The notes under the pieces were generated by a model. It searched no databases, was not told the DNA's origin, and worked only from the letters and a program-made list of their open reading frames with translations. Of a DNA stretch of 29,489 bases, positions 15,072 through 23,170 are shown piece by piece. The stretch covers positions 1 to 29,489 of the forward strand of contig CAKPSW010000007.1 of the NCBI GenBank assembly GCA_934183705.1, written 5' to 3'. Source of the stretch: an uncultured Bacilli bacterium. Its GTDB lineage: Bacteria; Bacillota_I; Bacilli_A; RF39; UBA660. The translations under genes were made by a program, and so were the position numbers. The first letter of the stretch is position 1, and the number at the start of each line of letters is the position of its first letter.

Positions 15072-15656
15072 TTAATTTAAATATTTTTCTATTTCTTCAT
15101 ATACTTCGTTTTTTCCTATTTTTGTTACTGATGAAAATAGAATTATATTTTTGTCGTCCTTTAGGTTTAGTTCTTTTTGAATGATGTTTTTATTTTTGAT
15201 ATGATTATTTTTGGATACTTTATCTACTTTGGTACAGATTATTGTTACTGGTAGGTTATAGTATTTTAAATAGTCATACATCATTATATCATCACTTGTT
15301 GGTTTATGTCTGAAGTCTATTAATAAAAATACCATTTTTAAGTTTTCTCTTGACTTTAAATAGTTTTCCATTATTAGTCCAAATTTTTTCTTTAGGGAAT
15401 TTCTTACTTTGGCAAATCCATAGCCTGGAGCATCTACTAAATAGAATTCATCATTTATTTTATAGAAGTTTAGTGTTTGAGTTTTACCTGGAGCACTTGA
15501 TGTTCTAGCATAGTTTTTTCTGTTTATAATTGTATTTATAAAACTGCTTTTTCCTACATTACTTCTGCCCACTAGAAGAAACTCTTCTTTTTTATCTATT
15601 GGATATTGACTTTCACGTACTGCGGATATTATTAATTCAATAGTATTTATTTTCAT
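15072..15656 (-). CDS. engB: GTPase EngB (YsxC), 50S assembly
   Basis: A 194-residue GTP-binding protein of the EngB/YsxC family, required for 50S subunit assembly. Motifs are complete: G1 GRSNVGKSS (30-38), G2 SSAPGKTQTLNF (about 53-64), G3 DAPGYGFAKV (about 75-84), and G4 TKVDK near 141-145. AVRESQYP near the N-terminus is typical. The length is as in B. subtilis (195). GGTGAG precedes the ATG. In most Firmicutes engB follows lon or clpX; here it lies downstream of an LCP gene, separated from it by a terminator, and shares a run with der. Confidence 0.97.
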   Translation of the reverse strand: MKINTIELIISAVRESQYPIDKKEEFLLVGRSNVGKSSFINTIINRKNYARTSSAPGKTQTLNFYKINDEFYLVDAPGYGFAKVRNSLKKKFGLIMENYLKSRENLKMVFLLIDFRHKPTSDDIMMYDYLKYYNLPVTIICTKVDKVSKNNHIKNKNIIQKELNLKDDKNIILFSSVTKIGKNEVYEEIEKYLN

Positions 15657-15691
15657 TTTTGCTCACCAAAGTAATTTTATCATAGTATGAC

Positions 15692-15720
15692 AAAAAAAGC
15701 AAATTATCCGTTATTCGCTT
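15692..15720 (-). terminator. Terminator of the LCP gene
   Basis: Read on the minus strand, AAGCGAAT pairs with ATTTGCTT (15713-15720 and 15697-15704, one wobble, 8-base loop), followed by a T run (complement of 15692-15698). The LCP stop codon is at the loop edge. Confidence 0.7.
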
Positions 15721-17461
15721 CTTTTATATCTTCTTTTTTTGTTTCAGTATTACCTACATTTTCTGTATTATCTTTATTTTCTGTGCTTTCTTTTTCTTCT
15801 TCTTTTATTTCTTTTTCTTCTTCTTTTATTTCTGTTTCTTCTTTAGTATTATCTTTTATAGTGTTATCTTTATTATTATTTTCTAATGTGGTATCATCTT
15901 TGTTATCATTTTTTGTTTTATTATTTTCTTCTTTTGTTTCTTTAATTGTATTATCTTTTTTTGTACTTTCATTAGATGGAGTAGGGGTAGGGTTTACTTT
16001 ATCTGGATATTTTACATTGTTTATATTATTGTTATAAGATGATTCTAAGATGGAACCGGTATTTACTTTATCTATTAGTTCTTTGGCATTTGTTATGCTT
16101 TCTTCATTTGGAATTGTTACATATAATTTTTGGAAACTATAAGAATATGTATAGTCCATACTTCCTGTTCCGGTTAATGAAGTGCTAGTTATATTCCATC
16201 CTCCTGGATTTTCTAATTCTTTTTGAATTAGTTTTGTAATATCATTATCTGATAAATTTGTTTGGAAAGAACCTTTTATATTATTTAATATTTTGGTGTA
16301 TTTATATATTACTTCTTTACTTGTTGCTTTTCTTATTATTGCTTCAATTACTGCTTCCTGATTTTTACCACGATCATTATCACCGCTAGGGAGGCTTTTT
16401 CTTTCTCTTGAGAAGGCTAAGGCTTGTTTACCATTCATGTGGTTATATCCTTTATAGAATTTATAATTGTCTATATATGATACGAAAGAATATTCTGAGT
16501 ATACGTCTACACCATCTAATGAGTCTATTAGTTTTTCTAGTGTTGTGAAATTGACTCTTAGGTAGTAATTTATGTCAATGTCAAGTAACTCTTCAATGGT
16601 ACTTATTGACATATTTACTCCGTAGTTTCCTGCATGTGTTAGTTTATCTTTGTATCCTGTAGTATTTGGTAACTTAACGTAATAGTCTCGTGGTATTGAA
16701 GTTAATAATACTTGTTTTGTTTTGGGATTTACTGTTGCTAGGATATTTACATCACTTCTTGATACTGTAGATATGTCTCCATATACATCTATACCGCTTA
16801 TATAGATTGTGAATGGATCTTTTGTTATGTTAACTGTCTTACTTTTTTCTTTTATTATGTTCCTTATTGTTATTTTATATAGTATTTGGTAGTTGTTTAC
16901 ATCTTCTTCTTCTTTTTTGATGTTATAGTAGTTTTCTTCTAAGAGAATAGATGTTATTTCTTTGCTATCTAGTTTATTAAATAGAGTGGTGTAGTCTTCT
17001 ATTTCTTCTTTGTCTATATTTATTTTTTTATCCAATTTTTCGATGGCTTTGTTAATACTTGTTAAATTGTTATTAATATAGCCTATATTTTTATTTTCTA
17101 TGTCTTTTATATTTGTGTAATTGTATTCTTTTAATGTTAATACTAGATATGTTTCTTCGCTATAGTGATTTTGGGCGAAGGCACTTAAGAAATTTAGGGT
17201 TATTAATAAATAGTATCCTATTACTATATATATTATTGTTAATAGAATAGAAATAATATATCCTATTTTTTTGTTTTTCTTTATTAGTATTACATTTATT
17301 ATATATAATAGTAATATTAGTATTAGTACTATTATGAAGTATAATAGTGGTAATATATTTAATAGTTTTAGTATTGTTATGAATGCTAATGAAATTATAC
17401 TGAATATTATTAAGTATATTTTTCTTTTTTTATTTGTATTTTTTCTTTCTCTTTTTTTCAT
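15704..17461 (-). CDS. LytR-CpsA-Psr (LCP) family cell wall ligase-like protein
   Basis: A 585-residue membrane protein. Three N-terminal helices (about 13-36, 38-60 and 67-97) lead to an extracellular accessory region (about 100-215) and the LCP domain (about 216-385). The LCP domain shows RSDVNILATVNPKTKQ, SIPRDYYVKLP, and AFSRERKSLPSGDNDRG with the conserved arginines. LCP enzymes transfer polyisoprenyl-linked wall polymers onto peptidoglycan. The tail (about 485-585) is low complexity, rich in Asn, Lys, Thr and Glu, with Pro-Thr repeats and a duplicated EIKEEEK unit. The ATG at 17461 follows GGAGG (complement of 17468-17472); an in-frame ATG at 17488 lies upstream of it. I cannot say which wall polymer is used. 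Confidence 0.92.
   Translation of the reverse strand: MKKRERKNTNKKRKIYLIIFSIISLAFITILKLLNILPLLYFIIVLILILLLYIINVILIKKNKKIGYIISILLTIIYIVIGYYLLITLNFLSAFAQNHYSEETYLVLTLKEYNYTNIKDIENKNIGYINNNLTSINKAIEKLDKKINIDKEEIEDYTTLFNKLDSKEITSILLEENYYNIKKEEEDVNNYQILYKITIRNIIKEKSKTVNITKDPFTIYISGIDVYGDISTVSRSDVNILATVNPKTKQVLLTSIPRDYYVKLPNTTGYKDKLTHAGNYGVNMSISTIEELLDIDINYYLRVNFTTLEKLIDSLDGVDVYSEYSFVSYIDNYKFYKGYNHMNGKQALAFSRERKSLPSGDNDRGKNQEAVIEAIIRKATSKEVIYKYTKILNNIKGSFQTNLSDNDITKLIQKELENPGGWNITSTSLTGTGSMDYTYSYSFQKLYVTIPNEESITNAKELIDKVNTGSILESSYNNNINNVKYPDKVNPTPTPSNESTKKDNTIKETKEENNKTKNDNKDDTTLENNNKDNTIKDNTKEETEIKEEEKEIKEEEKESTENKDNTENVGNTETKKEDIKEANNG
15789..15830 (-). repeat. Two tandem 21-bp units in the LCP tail
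   Basis: The 21-base unit at 15789-15809 is repeated at 15810-15830 and encodes two copies of a Glu/Lys-rich heptad (EIKEEEK). It is an in-frame repeat that could expand or contract without breaking the gene. Confidence 0.75.
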
Positions 17462-17543
17462 GATACTCCTCCAAAATAATGATATCATATTTTTTGGTTG
17501 TTAGTAAATGTTTATACTTATGTTTACTTTTATTTGACACTAG

Positions 17544-17572
17544 AAAAATGATAGAGACTAGTTATCTCTATC
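17544..17572 (-). terminator. Terminator of yugP
   Basis: GATAGAGA (17550-17557) and TCTCTATC (17565-17572) form a perfect 8-bp stem with a 7-base loop holding the yugP stop codon. On the minus strand it is followed by ATTTTTC. Confidence 0.8.
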
Positions 17573-18238
17573 GGTGAATATTAATACATATCTTAGTATT
17601 TCTAATAGGGTACTTAGTAGACTGGCTACATAAGTAAAGGCTGCCGCTATAAGCATGCTTTTGGCATAGTTTTTTTCTTCTTTGTCGAGAAGGTGTAATC
17701 TTTCTAATTCTTTCATTGCTCTTTTTGATGCATTAAATTCTACTGGTAATGTTATTAATTGGAATAGTAGCATTGCTAATAGTAATATTATACCTAATTC
17801 TACTAATAGATATGAGAATATTACTCCTATCATAATGGCTAAATATCCGATTTTTGTACATATGTTAACGAATGGTACTAAATGACTTCTAATACGCATG
17901 GGGGTATATTTGGTTTTGTCTTGAATAGCATGCCCACATTCATGGGCTGCTACTGCGGCTGATGCAATAGAAGAGCCATGATAAATATCTGTTGATAGTT
18001 TTATTACTTTTCGTCCTGGATCATAGTGGTCGGTTAGGTTTCCTTTGACTTCTAGTATCATTATGTTGCCTAATCCATTACTATCTAGTATTTTTCTAGC
18101 TACATCAAAACCTGTTAAGTCTTTATTGTTTAGTATTTTTTTATATTTACTATATGATAGTGATATTAGTATTTGTGATATGGTTGTTATTAGTATTGAT
18201 ATAAATATTAATAAGTAGTTTAGTGTTATATCTTCCAT
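17558..18238 (-). CDS. yugP: YugP-like membrane zinc metallopeptidase
   Basis: A 226-residue protein of the Zn_peptidase_2/YugP family. An N-terminal helix (about 6-27) is followed by a soluble part with the HEXXH site in AAVAAHECGHAIQDKTKYTP (about residues 93-112) and three further hydrophobic segments (about 120-140, 143-165 and 195-220). Motifs such as GFDVARKILD, YDPGRKVIKLS and EFNASKRAMKELE are typical. Substrate is unknown; family members are thought to cleave membrane-associated proteins. GGAGG precedes the ATG. It lies just downstream of another HEXXH-type gene, giving a local pair of membrane metalloproteases. Confidence 0.93.
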   Translation of the reverse strand: MEDITLNYLLIFISILITTISQILISLSYSKYKKILNNKDLTGFDVARKILDSNGLGNIMILEVKGNLTDHYDPGRKVIKLSTDIYHGSSIASAAVAAHECGHAIQDKTKYTPMRIRSHLVPFVNICTKIGYLAIMIGVIFSYLLVELGIILLLAMLLFQLITLPVEFNASKRAMKELERLHLLDKEEKNYAKSMLIAAAFTYVASLLSTLLEILRYVLIFTDRDN

Positions 18239-18303
18239 TTTTTCCTCCTTTGTTATTTAATAGTATATATTTTAATTGTGGTAAAAATATGTAATTTTTG
18301 ATT

Positions 18304-19407
18304 TTATTTGAAAATACTTTGTTTTAATATTAATAAGATTATTATTAATAGTATTGTTATGGTAATGATCCATGTGATGCTAGTAAAGCCTTTTTTATTT
18401 TTTATTAGTGTTTTTTGAATTATATTTTTTTCTTTGTACTTGCATTTATCTATTTGATCGTATAATGATAGAAATGTTTCTTGATTTTGTATATATTCTT
18501 TACTTGTCTCAACATTATATATACTTTGGTTTTTATTTGTATATAAGTTATATAGAAATATATTTATTTGATTTTCGTAGTTTTTTATTTGTCTTTCTTT
18601 GTCCTCTAATGGCTTTTGTCTTCGCATTTTTGTTATTGTATCTAAATTTATGATAAAGTTTTTTACTTCATTTGGGTTTTGATATTTGGATAGTTCTTCT
18701 ATTAATCCTTTTAGATCTGAATTTAGATATAATTTTTTTATTTTGTCTTCTCCAATGATGAATTCTAATAGTCTTACTACTGATATTTGATATGGGTATC
18801 CAATATTTGGATTTGCATCTATATCAAAGTTTGACATTTTATTTGCTAGATAGTCTGTGTATCCTTCATTTATACCGGTTCCTATTATGACTTTGTTATC
18901 TTTTGATGCTTGACTAAAACCACAAAAATATGTATTTGGTGTTTCTATCATAGTTATGGCATGTAATAGTTCATGATATATTATTTTTTCTAGGTAATCT
19001 TTTTTTGTTAATTTATTGATTGCTAATTTGTTTGTTTTAGAGTCATAGTAACCACCAGTATGCGTTATTAGTTTTTGTTTTAGGCTATTTAGAAAATTTA
19101 TTTGAAATGCTATACTGGATAATTTGTCTTGTTTATCTTGGGTAAGATAGTCTTTTAAATGCTCTTTGAATGTTTTTAGATATGGTTCTATTTCTAATGG
19201 TGGTGTTATTGCTTTTTTTGACGATATTATTGCTTTTGGAGTTTTATTTATTATCATACTTTTGGCATATGTATTTTGTTTTGTTAGTTTGTATTTATTT
19301 ATCTTTTTTAGGCTTTCGTAGTATATTAGCATTGTTGATAGAATGTACTGTGGGTTTACTAGTATATTTTGTAGTGCATTTTGAACTATTGTTATTATAT
19401 TTGTCAT
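18304..19407 (-). CDS. Putative tail-anchored zinc metalloprotease (HELLH)
   Basis: A 367-residue protein that I cannot assign to a named family. HELLH at 145-149 (in KIIYHELLHAIT) is a zinc metalloprotease signature, and GINEGYTDYLANK (178-190) supplies a plausible third ligand, Glu181, with Asp185 four residues on, as in gluzincins. A helical region (about 225-335) follows, with one C-terminal transmembrane helix (about 341-364) preceded by basic residues (KNKKG). No signal peptide is clear, so the enzyme part may face the cytoplasm, although topology is uncertain. AGAGG precedes the ATG. It is between the RluA-type gene and yugP on the same strand. Protease activity is inferred from the motifs only. 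Confidence 0.75.
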   Translation of the reverse strand: MTNIITIVQNALQNILVNPQYILSTMLIYYESLKKINKYKLTKQNTYAKSMIINKTPKAIISSKKAITPPLEIEPYLKTFKEHLKDYLTQDKQDKLSSIAFQINFLNSLKQKLITHTGGYYDSKTNKLAINKLTKKDYLEKIIYHELLHAITMIETPNTYFCGFSQASKDNKVIIGTGINEGYTDYLANKMSNFDIDANPNIGYPYQISVVRLLEFIIGEDKIKKLYLNSDLKGLIEELSKYQNPNEVKNFIINLDTITKMRRQKPLEDKERQIKNYENQINIFLYNLYTNKNQSIYNVETSKEYIQNQETFLSLYDQIDKCKYKEKNIIQKTLIKNKKGFTSITWIITITILLIIILLILKQSIFK

Positions 19408-19420
19408 ATTTTACCTCTTT

Positions 19421-20098
19421 TTATTTGAAAATATTAAATGGATATCTATTTGGTATGTTAAGGGAGTAAGTGAGATTTTCTTTTGTTGTTGGATGGATAA
19501 AGGATATACTTTGTGCAAATAGGGCTATATCTATATTATTTTTGTTATTTCCATATTTTGAATCTCCTATTAGGGGATGATTTCTACTTGAGAATTGCAC
19601 ACGTATTTGGTGTGATCTTCCGGTTATTAGGTTTATTTTTACAAGTGAAAGGTTATCTTTTTCTTTTAATACTTCATATTCTAGACATGAATATTTTCCT
19701 TTTTCTTTTGTTACTACTTTAGTTATATTTGTTTTGTTATCTTTTAGTAGATAGTCTTCTAATAATTGTTTCTTTGGAAGAGTACCTTCTACTACTGCTA
19801 AGTATGTTTTATGGAATCTGTTTTCTCTTATTTGATTACTTAGACGTGATGCAGCTTTTGATGTTTTAGCAAATACCATTATTCCTCCTACGGGTCTATC
19901 TAATCTATGAACTAATCCTATATAAGCTTCGTTTGGTTTGTTTTCTTTTTCTTTACGGTATTTTTTTAGTATTGTGACCATGTCTATGTCTTTACTAGAA
20001 TCTTCTTGTACGGGAATGCCTATTGGTTTTTCTACCACTAGAAGGTGGTTGTCTTCGTAGACTATATTAATTTTTGGTAACTTTTCCATAAATACCAC
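19421..20098 (-). CDS. RluA-family pseudouridine synthase
   Basis: A 225-residue RNA pseudouridine synthase without an S4 domain. It has the catalytic stretch GLVHRLDRPVGGIMVFAKT (about 61-79) with the active Asp67 in HRLDR, then LVKINLITGRSHQIRVQFS and HPLIGDSKYG, all typical of the RluA group. The usual 'HRLDRxTSG' reads HRLDRPVGG here. The RNA target cannot be told. It overlaps the end of the upstream methyltransferase gene by about 30 bases, and an alternative ATG at 20089 is also plausible because neither start has a strong ribosome binding site. The overlap points to coupled expression of two probable rRNA-modifying enzymes. Confidence 0.9.
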   Translation of the reverse strand: MVFMEKLPKINIVYEDNHLLVVEKPIGIPVQEDSSKDIDMVTILKKYRKEKENKPNEAYIGLVHRLDRPVGGIMVFAKTSKAASRLSNQIRENRFHKTYLAVVEGTLPKKQLLEDYLLKDNKTNITKVVTKEKGKYSCLEYEVLKEKDNLSLVKINLITGRSHQIRVQFSSRNHPLIGDSKYGNNKNNIDIALFAQSISFIHPTTKENLTYSLNIPNRYPFNIFK

Positions 20099-20927
20099 AT
20101 GGTAGTATTAGATTGTTTTCTGTAACTGGTAGGCAATTTTCACCAGTTTCTATTTTATCTTTTGAAAATTCTAGTTTTAGTATATTTTCTAGTGATATAT
20201 GGCTTATACCGGTTGTATAGCTGCTAATTAATAGAAATGAGAAGTCATCATCTAAGATATCTTTTACTTTTTCTAATAGTTTTGGGAAATCGTTTTCAAA
20301 TTTCCATACTTCTTTATTTGGACCTCTTCCATAGCTCGGAGGATCCATTATTATACCTTGATATGTGTGATTTCTTCTTTTCTCTCTTTCTATGAATTTT
20401 ATAGCATCTTCTGTGATGAAACGTATTTTTTTGTTTTCTAGATTACATAGTTTCATATTTTCTTTAGCCCATTCGTTAATACTTTTTGAAGCATCTACAT
20501 GTACTACTTCTGTTGCTCCGGCTTCTGCTGCAGCCATAGTGGCACATCCTGTGTAGGCAAATAGATTTAGTACGTGCATTTCATTATGATTTTTTAGGTA
20601 TTCTTTTACTTTTTCATTTATATAATCCCAATTTGCTGCTTGTTCTGGAAATATACCTGTGTGTTTGAAATTTGTTGGTGATACTTTGAATGTTAGATTT
20701 TTATATTTTATAGTCCAATATTCTGGTATTTTTTTTTCAAAACTCCAGTAGCCACCTCCTAGTGTACTACGATGGTAATAACCATCATAATTATTCCATT
20801 TTTCTTTTTTTGGCCATATTATTTGTGGATCTGGTCTATTTAGTATGATGCTGCCCCAACGTTCTAATTTTTCGCCGTTTCCTGTTTTTAAGCATTCATA
20901 GTCTAGCCATTTATTACTTATATTCAT
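20067..20927 (-). CDS. Class I SAM-dependent methyltransferase (rRNA MTase-like)
   Basis: A 286-residue methyltransferase of the RlmI/RlmL-like group (Methyltrans_SAM, PF10672-like). Motif I is VLNLFAYTGCATMAAAEAGA (119-138), the ribose-binding acidic residue is in VVHVDAS (141-147), and motif IV is MDPPSYGRG (194-202). The N-terminal part (about 40-95) has the YHRSTLGGGYW stretch common in these proteins. Members methylate bases of 23S rRNA; the exact base is unknown. The ATG has GAGGTGA upstream and an extended -10 promoter. It begins a run with the RluA-type gene. Confidence 0.88.
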   Translation of the reverse strand: MNISNKWLDYECLKTGNGEKLERWGSIILNRPDPQIIWPKKEKWNNYDGYYHRSTLGGGYWSFEKKIPEYWTIKYKNLTFKVSPTNFKHTGIFPEQAANWDYINEKVKEYLKNHNEMHVLNLFAYTGCATMAAAEAGATEVVHVDASKSINEWAKENMKLCNLENKKIRFITEDAIKFIEREKRRNHTYQGIIMDPPSYGRGPNKEVWKFENDFPKLLEKVKDILDDDFSFLLISSYTTGISHISLENILKLEFSKDKIETGENCLPVTENNLILPCGIYGKVTKN

Positions 20928-20949
20928 TTTTACACGTCACCTCAGAGTA

Positions 20950-20958
20950 ATTATAACA
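20950..20958 (-). promoter_or_regulatory. Extended -10 promoter of the methyltransferase gene
   Basis: On the minus strand TGTTATAAT (complement of 20950-20958) is a TGN-TATAAT extended -10, about 22 bases before the start codon. The -35 region is poor. Confidence 0.5.
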
Positions 20959-21005
20959 TAGATTAGGAAAACTTTCTATTGTAAGTTTAAAATATATGTA
21001 ATTAT

Positions 21006-21032
21006 AAAAAATATCAACAGTTATTGTTGATA
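21006..21032 (-). terminator. Terminator of the Hsp20 gene
   Basis: TATCAACA (21012-21019) pairs with TGTTGATA (21025-21032) around a 5-base loop; on the minus strand six T follow (complement of 21006-21011). Confidence 0.8.
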
Positions 21033-21037
21033 AAGTA

Positions 21038-21421
21038 TTATTTGATAATTATATTTTGCATATCTTTACGTATCATTTCTTCTTTAGGAAATGATATTGT
21101 TAAAATGCCATTTTGATAATTTGCTTTTATGTCACTTTCTTTTTTTTCACCTATATAAAAGCTTCTTCTTACTTCTCCATAAAATCTTTCTTTTCTAACA
21201 TAATGATCTGTTTCTACTTCTATATTTTTGGTAGCTTTTATTGTTAGATAACCGTTTTCGTAATTTATTGTTATGTCATCTTTGGTTAAACCTGGCAAGT
21301 CTATTTCCATTATGTATTCCTTTTTACCTTCTCTTATATCTGTTTTCATAAATTCTCTTTCTTTTAATACTGGGGAATCTATTAATGTGAAGTAGTCATT
21401 TAAATAATATCTTGGTAACAT
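21038..21421 (-). CDS. Small heat shock protein, Hsp20 family
   Basis: A 127-residue alpha-crystallin-type chaperone that holds unfolded proteins in solution. The alpha-crystallin domain (about 30-120) includes YIMEIDLPGLTKDDITINYE, LTIKATK, the basic RKERFYGEVRRSFYIG segment, ANYQNGILTISFPK and a short C-terminal NIIIK of the I-x-I type. The length is normal for the family. AAAGGA lies upstream of the ATG. No CIRCE operator is seen upstream, so HrcA control is not supported. It is the last gene of the minus run from the XRE gene and has its own terminator. Confidence 0.93.
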   Translation of the reverse strand: MLPRYYLNDYFTLIDSPVLKEREFMKTDIREGKKEYIMEIDLPGLTKDDITINYENGYLTIKATKNIEVETDHYVRKERFYGEVRRSFYIGEKKESDIKANYQNGILTISFPKEEMIRKDMQNIIIK

Positions 21422-21472
21422 AATATAATCATTCCTTTCTGTTATATTATGCTTTTGTTTTTATTTTTTATA

Positions 21473-21829
21473 CTAATTTTCAATTATTAAATTGCTGTTT
21501 CCTAGTGGTAAGTAAAGTGCAGCTCCTATTAAGATGAAAAATGTAGCTAGAACTAGTAATTCTTCTTGTTTTTTCTCTTCTTCATCAGTTGCATTTTTAT
21601 ATGAAGTATATGCGTTTATAAAGAAATATAGTGCTATAATAAAATTTAGTCTTCTATTATAGTGATATATTTTATTGGCTATAGTATTATCTATACTTTT
21701 GATATTTAGAGCACTTTTTTTCTTTTCATTTATTAAATAAAATGATACTATTGATTTGATTGTGGCTAAAAAGAAGAAGATAATATCAATATTTATTTCT
21801 TGTAATAGATTTTCTTTTCTTTCTTTCAT
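21473..21829 (-). CDS. Small membrane protein of unknown function
   Basis: A 118-residue protein with three hydrophobic segments (about 14-33, 61-76 and 91-111) joined by charged loops, including TDEEEKKQEE. I do not recognise a family. The ATG has no visible ribosome binding site. A TATAAT (minus strand) lies within 6 bases of the ATG, so a leaderless transcript is possible, although no good -35 accompanies it. It sits directly after the terminator of the XRE regulator gene. Confidence that it is expressed is moderate, resting mainly on its length and membrane-protein composition. Confidence 0.6.
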   Translation of the reverse strand: MKERKENLLQEINIDIIFFFLATIKSIVSFYLINEKKKSALNIKSIDNTIANKIYHYNRRLNFIIALYFFINAYTSYKNATDEEEKKQEELLVLATFFILIGAALYLPLGNSNLIIEN

Positions 21830-21841
21830 AGTTAATTATAT

Positions 21842-21872
21842 AAAAAATAGAATGAAAATATCATTCTATTTT
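21842..21872 (-). terminator. Terminator of the XRE gene
   Basis: A perfect 12-bp stem, AAAATAGAATGA (21844-21855) with TCATTCTATTTT (21861-21872), and a 5-base loop. On the minus strand a T run follows. The stop codon of the regulator lies in the stem. Confidence 0.85.
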
Positions 21873-22204
21873 GAGTCTGTATTTATTTTTACGTATTCTT
21901 CTTTCATGATTGTTATCATTCTTACTATGAAGTCTAAATCTTTTTCATTTAGATTTTTACAATTGGTAACAATATATTTTATTTTTTCTGAATTGTCTTT
22001 ATTGTTACAATCTATCTCTAGTAGTGAATTTAAATCAATATTGAATATTTCTGCTATTTGTTTTAATATTCCAGCGGTGGGTTCAGATTTTCCGGTTTCT
22101 ACTCTTGATAGATAATTTCTATTTACTTTTAATATTGTTGCTAATCCTTCTTGTGAAACACCTTTACTTTTTCTTAGTAGTTTTATTTTTTCTCCTAACT
22201 TCAT
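21866..22204 (-). CDS. XRE-family transcriptional regulator
   Basis: A 112-residue DNA-binding protein. The N-terminal helix-turn-helix (about 1-62) follows the Cro/CI pattern: KLGEKIKLLRKSKGVSQEGLA, then a recognition helix VNRNYLSRVETGKSEPTAG and IAEIFNIDLNSLLE. The remaining 45 residues are helical with no recognised domain, and contain two cysteines. The ATG at 22204 is chosen because GGAGG (complement of 22210-22214) is 5 bases upstream; an in-frame upstream ATG at 22219 would precede it. It is divergent from the ATPase gene on the plus strand, across a 160-base gap, and may control that promoter. Confidence 0.88.
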   Translation of the reverse strand: MKLGEKIKLLRKSKGVSQEGLATILKVNRNYLSRVETGKSEPTAGILKQIAEIFNIDLNSLLEIDCNNKDNSEKIKYIVTNCKNLNEKDLDFIVRMITIMKEEYVKINTDSK

Positions 22205-22339
22205 TATTACCTCCAACAACTAGTTTTATTATAATAAATTATTTTGTATTTGAAATATATTGCTATTATTATTACCACGATTGATAAAATTATTACCTAA
22301 TATTTGCTTTTTAGTTATTTTAAAATGTATTTTTTGTGA

Positions 22340-22345
22340 TATAGT
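22340..22345 (+). promoter_or_regulatory. Weak extended -10 before the ATPase gene
   Basis: TGA followed by TATAGT (22340-22345) gives a possible extended -10, 23 bases before the ATG at 22369. The -35 is poor. The rest of the 22215-22365 gap holds only AT-rich sequence with no gene. Confidence 0.3.
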
Positions 22346-22368
22346 TATGTTAAAGAGGTGATGCTTTG

Positions 22369-23109
22369 ATGGGTAATTTATTTATTAATAGGGTTAGTCT
22401 TAATAGAAATAAAATAATTAATTTTGATGAATATCCTTTTAATATTGAAATAATTAGAGATTTTAATGAACTAAAATTTACAGAACCTGTTACTTTTTTG
22501 ATAGGTGAGAATGGAACTGGTAAATCTACTTTTATAGAAGCAATAGCAGTTGCTATGGGACTTAATGCCGAAGGTGGAACACAGAATTTTAATTTTACTA
22601 CGAAAGATACTACTTCTAATTTGTCTAATTATTTAAAAATATCTAGATGTAATTATCCAGAGAATAAATTCTTTCTTAGAGCGGAGAGCTTTTATAATTT
22701 TTCTTCGGAAGTTGAGCGATTAGTAGAGGAGGATCATTACTTTAAACTTTATAAATATTATGGAGGTAATTTACATAATTGTTCTCATGGTGAATCTTTT
22801 ATAAAACTTGTTAAAAATAGATTTGGTGATAATGGCTTATATATTTTAGATGAACCAGAGGCGGCTTTATCACCAGAAAGACAAATGACTCTTTTATGTT
22901 TGATAGATGATTTAGTAAAAAGGGGAAGTCAATTTATTATAGCAACACATTCTCCTATTTTGATCTCTTATTATAGGGGAGTAATATTGGATTTAGATAA
23001 TAATTTTAAGGTTACTAAGTATGAAGATACAAAAATATATAGTCTTTATAAATTGTATTTGGATAATCCATATGGTATGCAGAAGAGACTTTTTAATGAA
23101 GAAGATTAA
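22369..23109 (+). CDS. Stand-alone ABC-type ATPase (COG3910-like)
   Basis: A 246-residue soluble ATPase of the COG3910-like group. Walker A is GENGTGKS (46-53), the signature is SHGES (139-143), Walker B is LYILDEP (157-163) followed by EAALSP, and the switch histidine is His194 in ATHSPIL. It lacks membrane segments and any neighbouring permease, so a role in DNA or RNA metabolism or stress is more likely than transport. The ATG is preceded by GAGGTGAT (22355-22362). An in-frame TTG at 22366 directly upstream is less likely. It is divergent from the XRE regulator and followed by a terminator. Confidence 0.85.
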   Translation: MGNLFINRVSLNRNKIINFDEYPFNIEIIRDFNELKFTEPVTFLIGENGTGKSTFIEAIAVAMGLNAEGGTQNFNFTTKDTTSNLSNYLKISRCNYPENKFFLRAESFYNFSSEVERLVEEDHYFKLYKYYGGNLHNCSHGESFIKLVKNRFGDNGLYILDEPEAALSPERQMTLLCLIDDLVKRGSQFIIATHSPILISYYRGVILDLDNNFKVTKYEDTKIYSLYKLYLDNPYGMQKRLFNEED

Positions 23110-23126
23110 AGGTCTCTTGTTTTTTG
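23083..23126 (+). terminator. Terminator of the ATPase gene
   Basis: AAGAGAC (23083-23089) pairs with GTCTCTT (23112-23118), with an inner AT stem (TTTAAT with ATTAAA) and a T run to 23125. The stop codon lies inside. Its T run overlaps the -35 of the gatCAB promoter. Confidence 0.7.
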
Positions 23127-23145
23127 AGTGTAAAATTGCTATAAT
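23117..23145 (+). promoter_or_regulatory. Promoter of gatCAB
   Basis: TTGTTT (23117-23122), a 17-base spacer and TATAAT (23140-23145) with TGC before the -10. It overlaps the terminator of the gene upstream. Confidence 0.65.
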
Positions 23146-23170
23146 ATTAATGATTTGAATGGAGGAAATT

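Noticed and set aside
15789..15831. CRISPR-like repeat
   Set aside because: The two units are directly adjacent with no spacer and encode an in-frame peptide repeat of the LCP tail.
21422..21472. CIRCE operator before Hsp20
   Set aside because: No TTAGCACTC or GAGTGCTAA half-site is present.
21473..22204. Toxin-antitoxin pair formed by the XRE regulator and the small membrane protein
   Set aside because: A strong terminator separates them, and the membrane protein has no toxin-like features.
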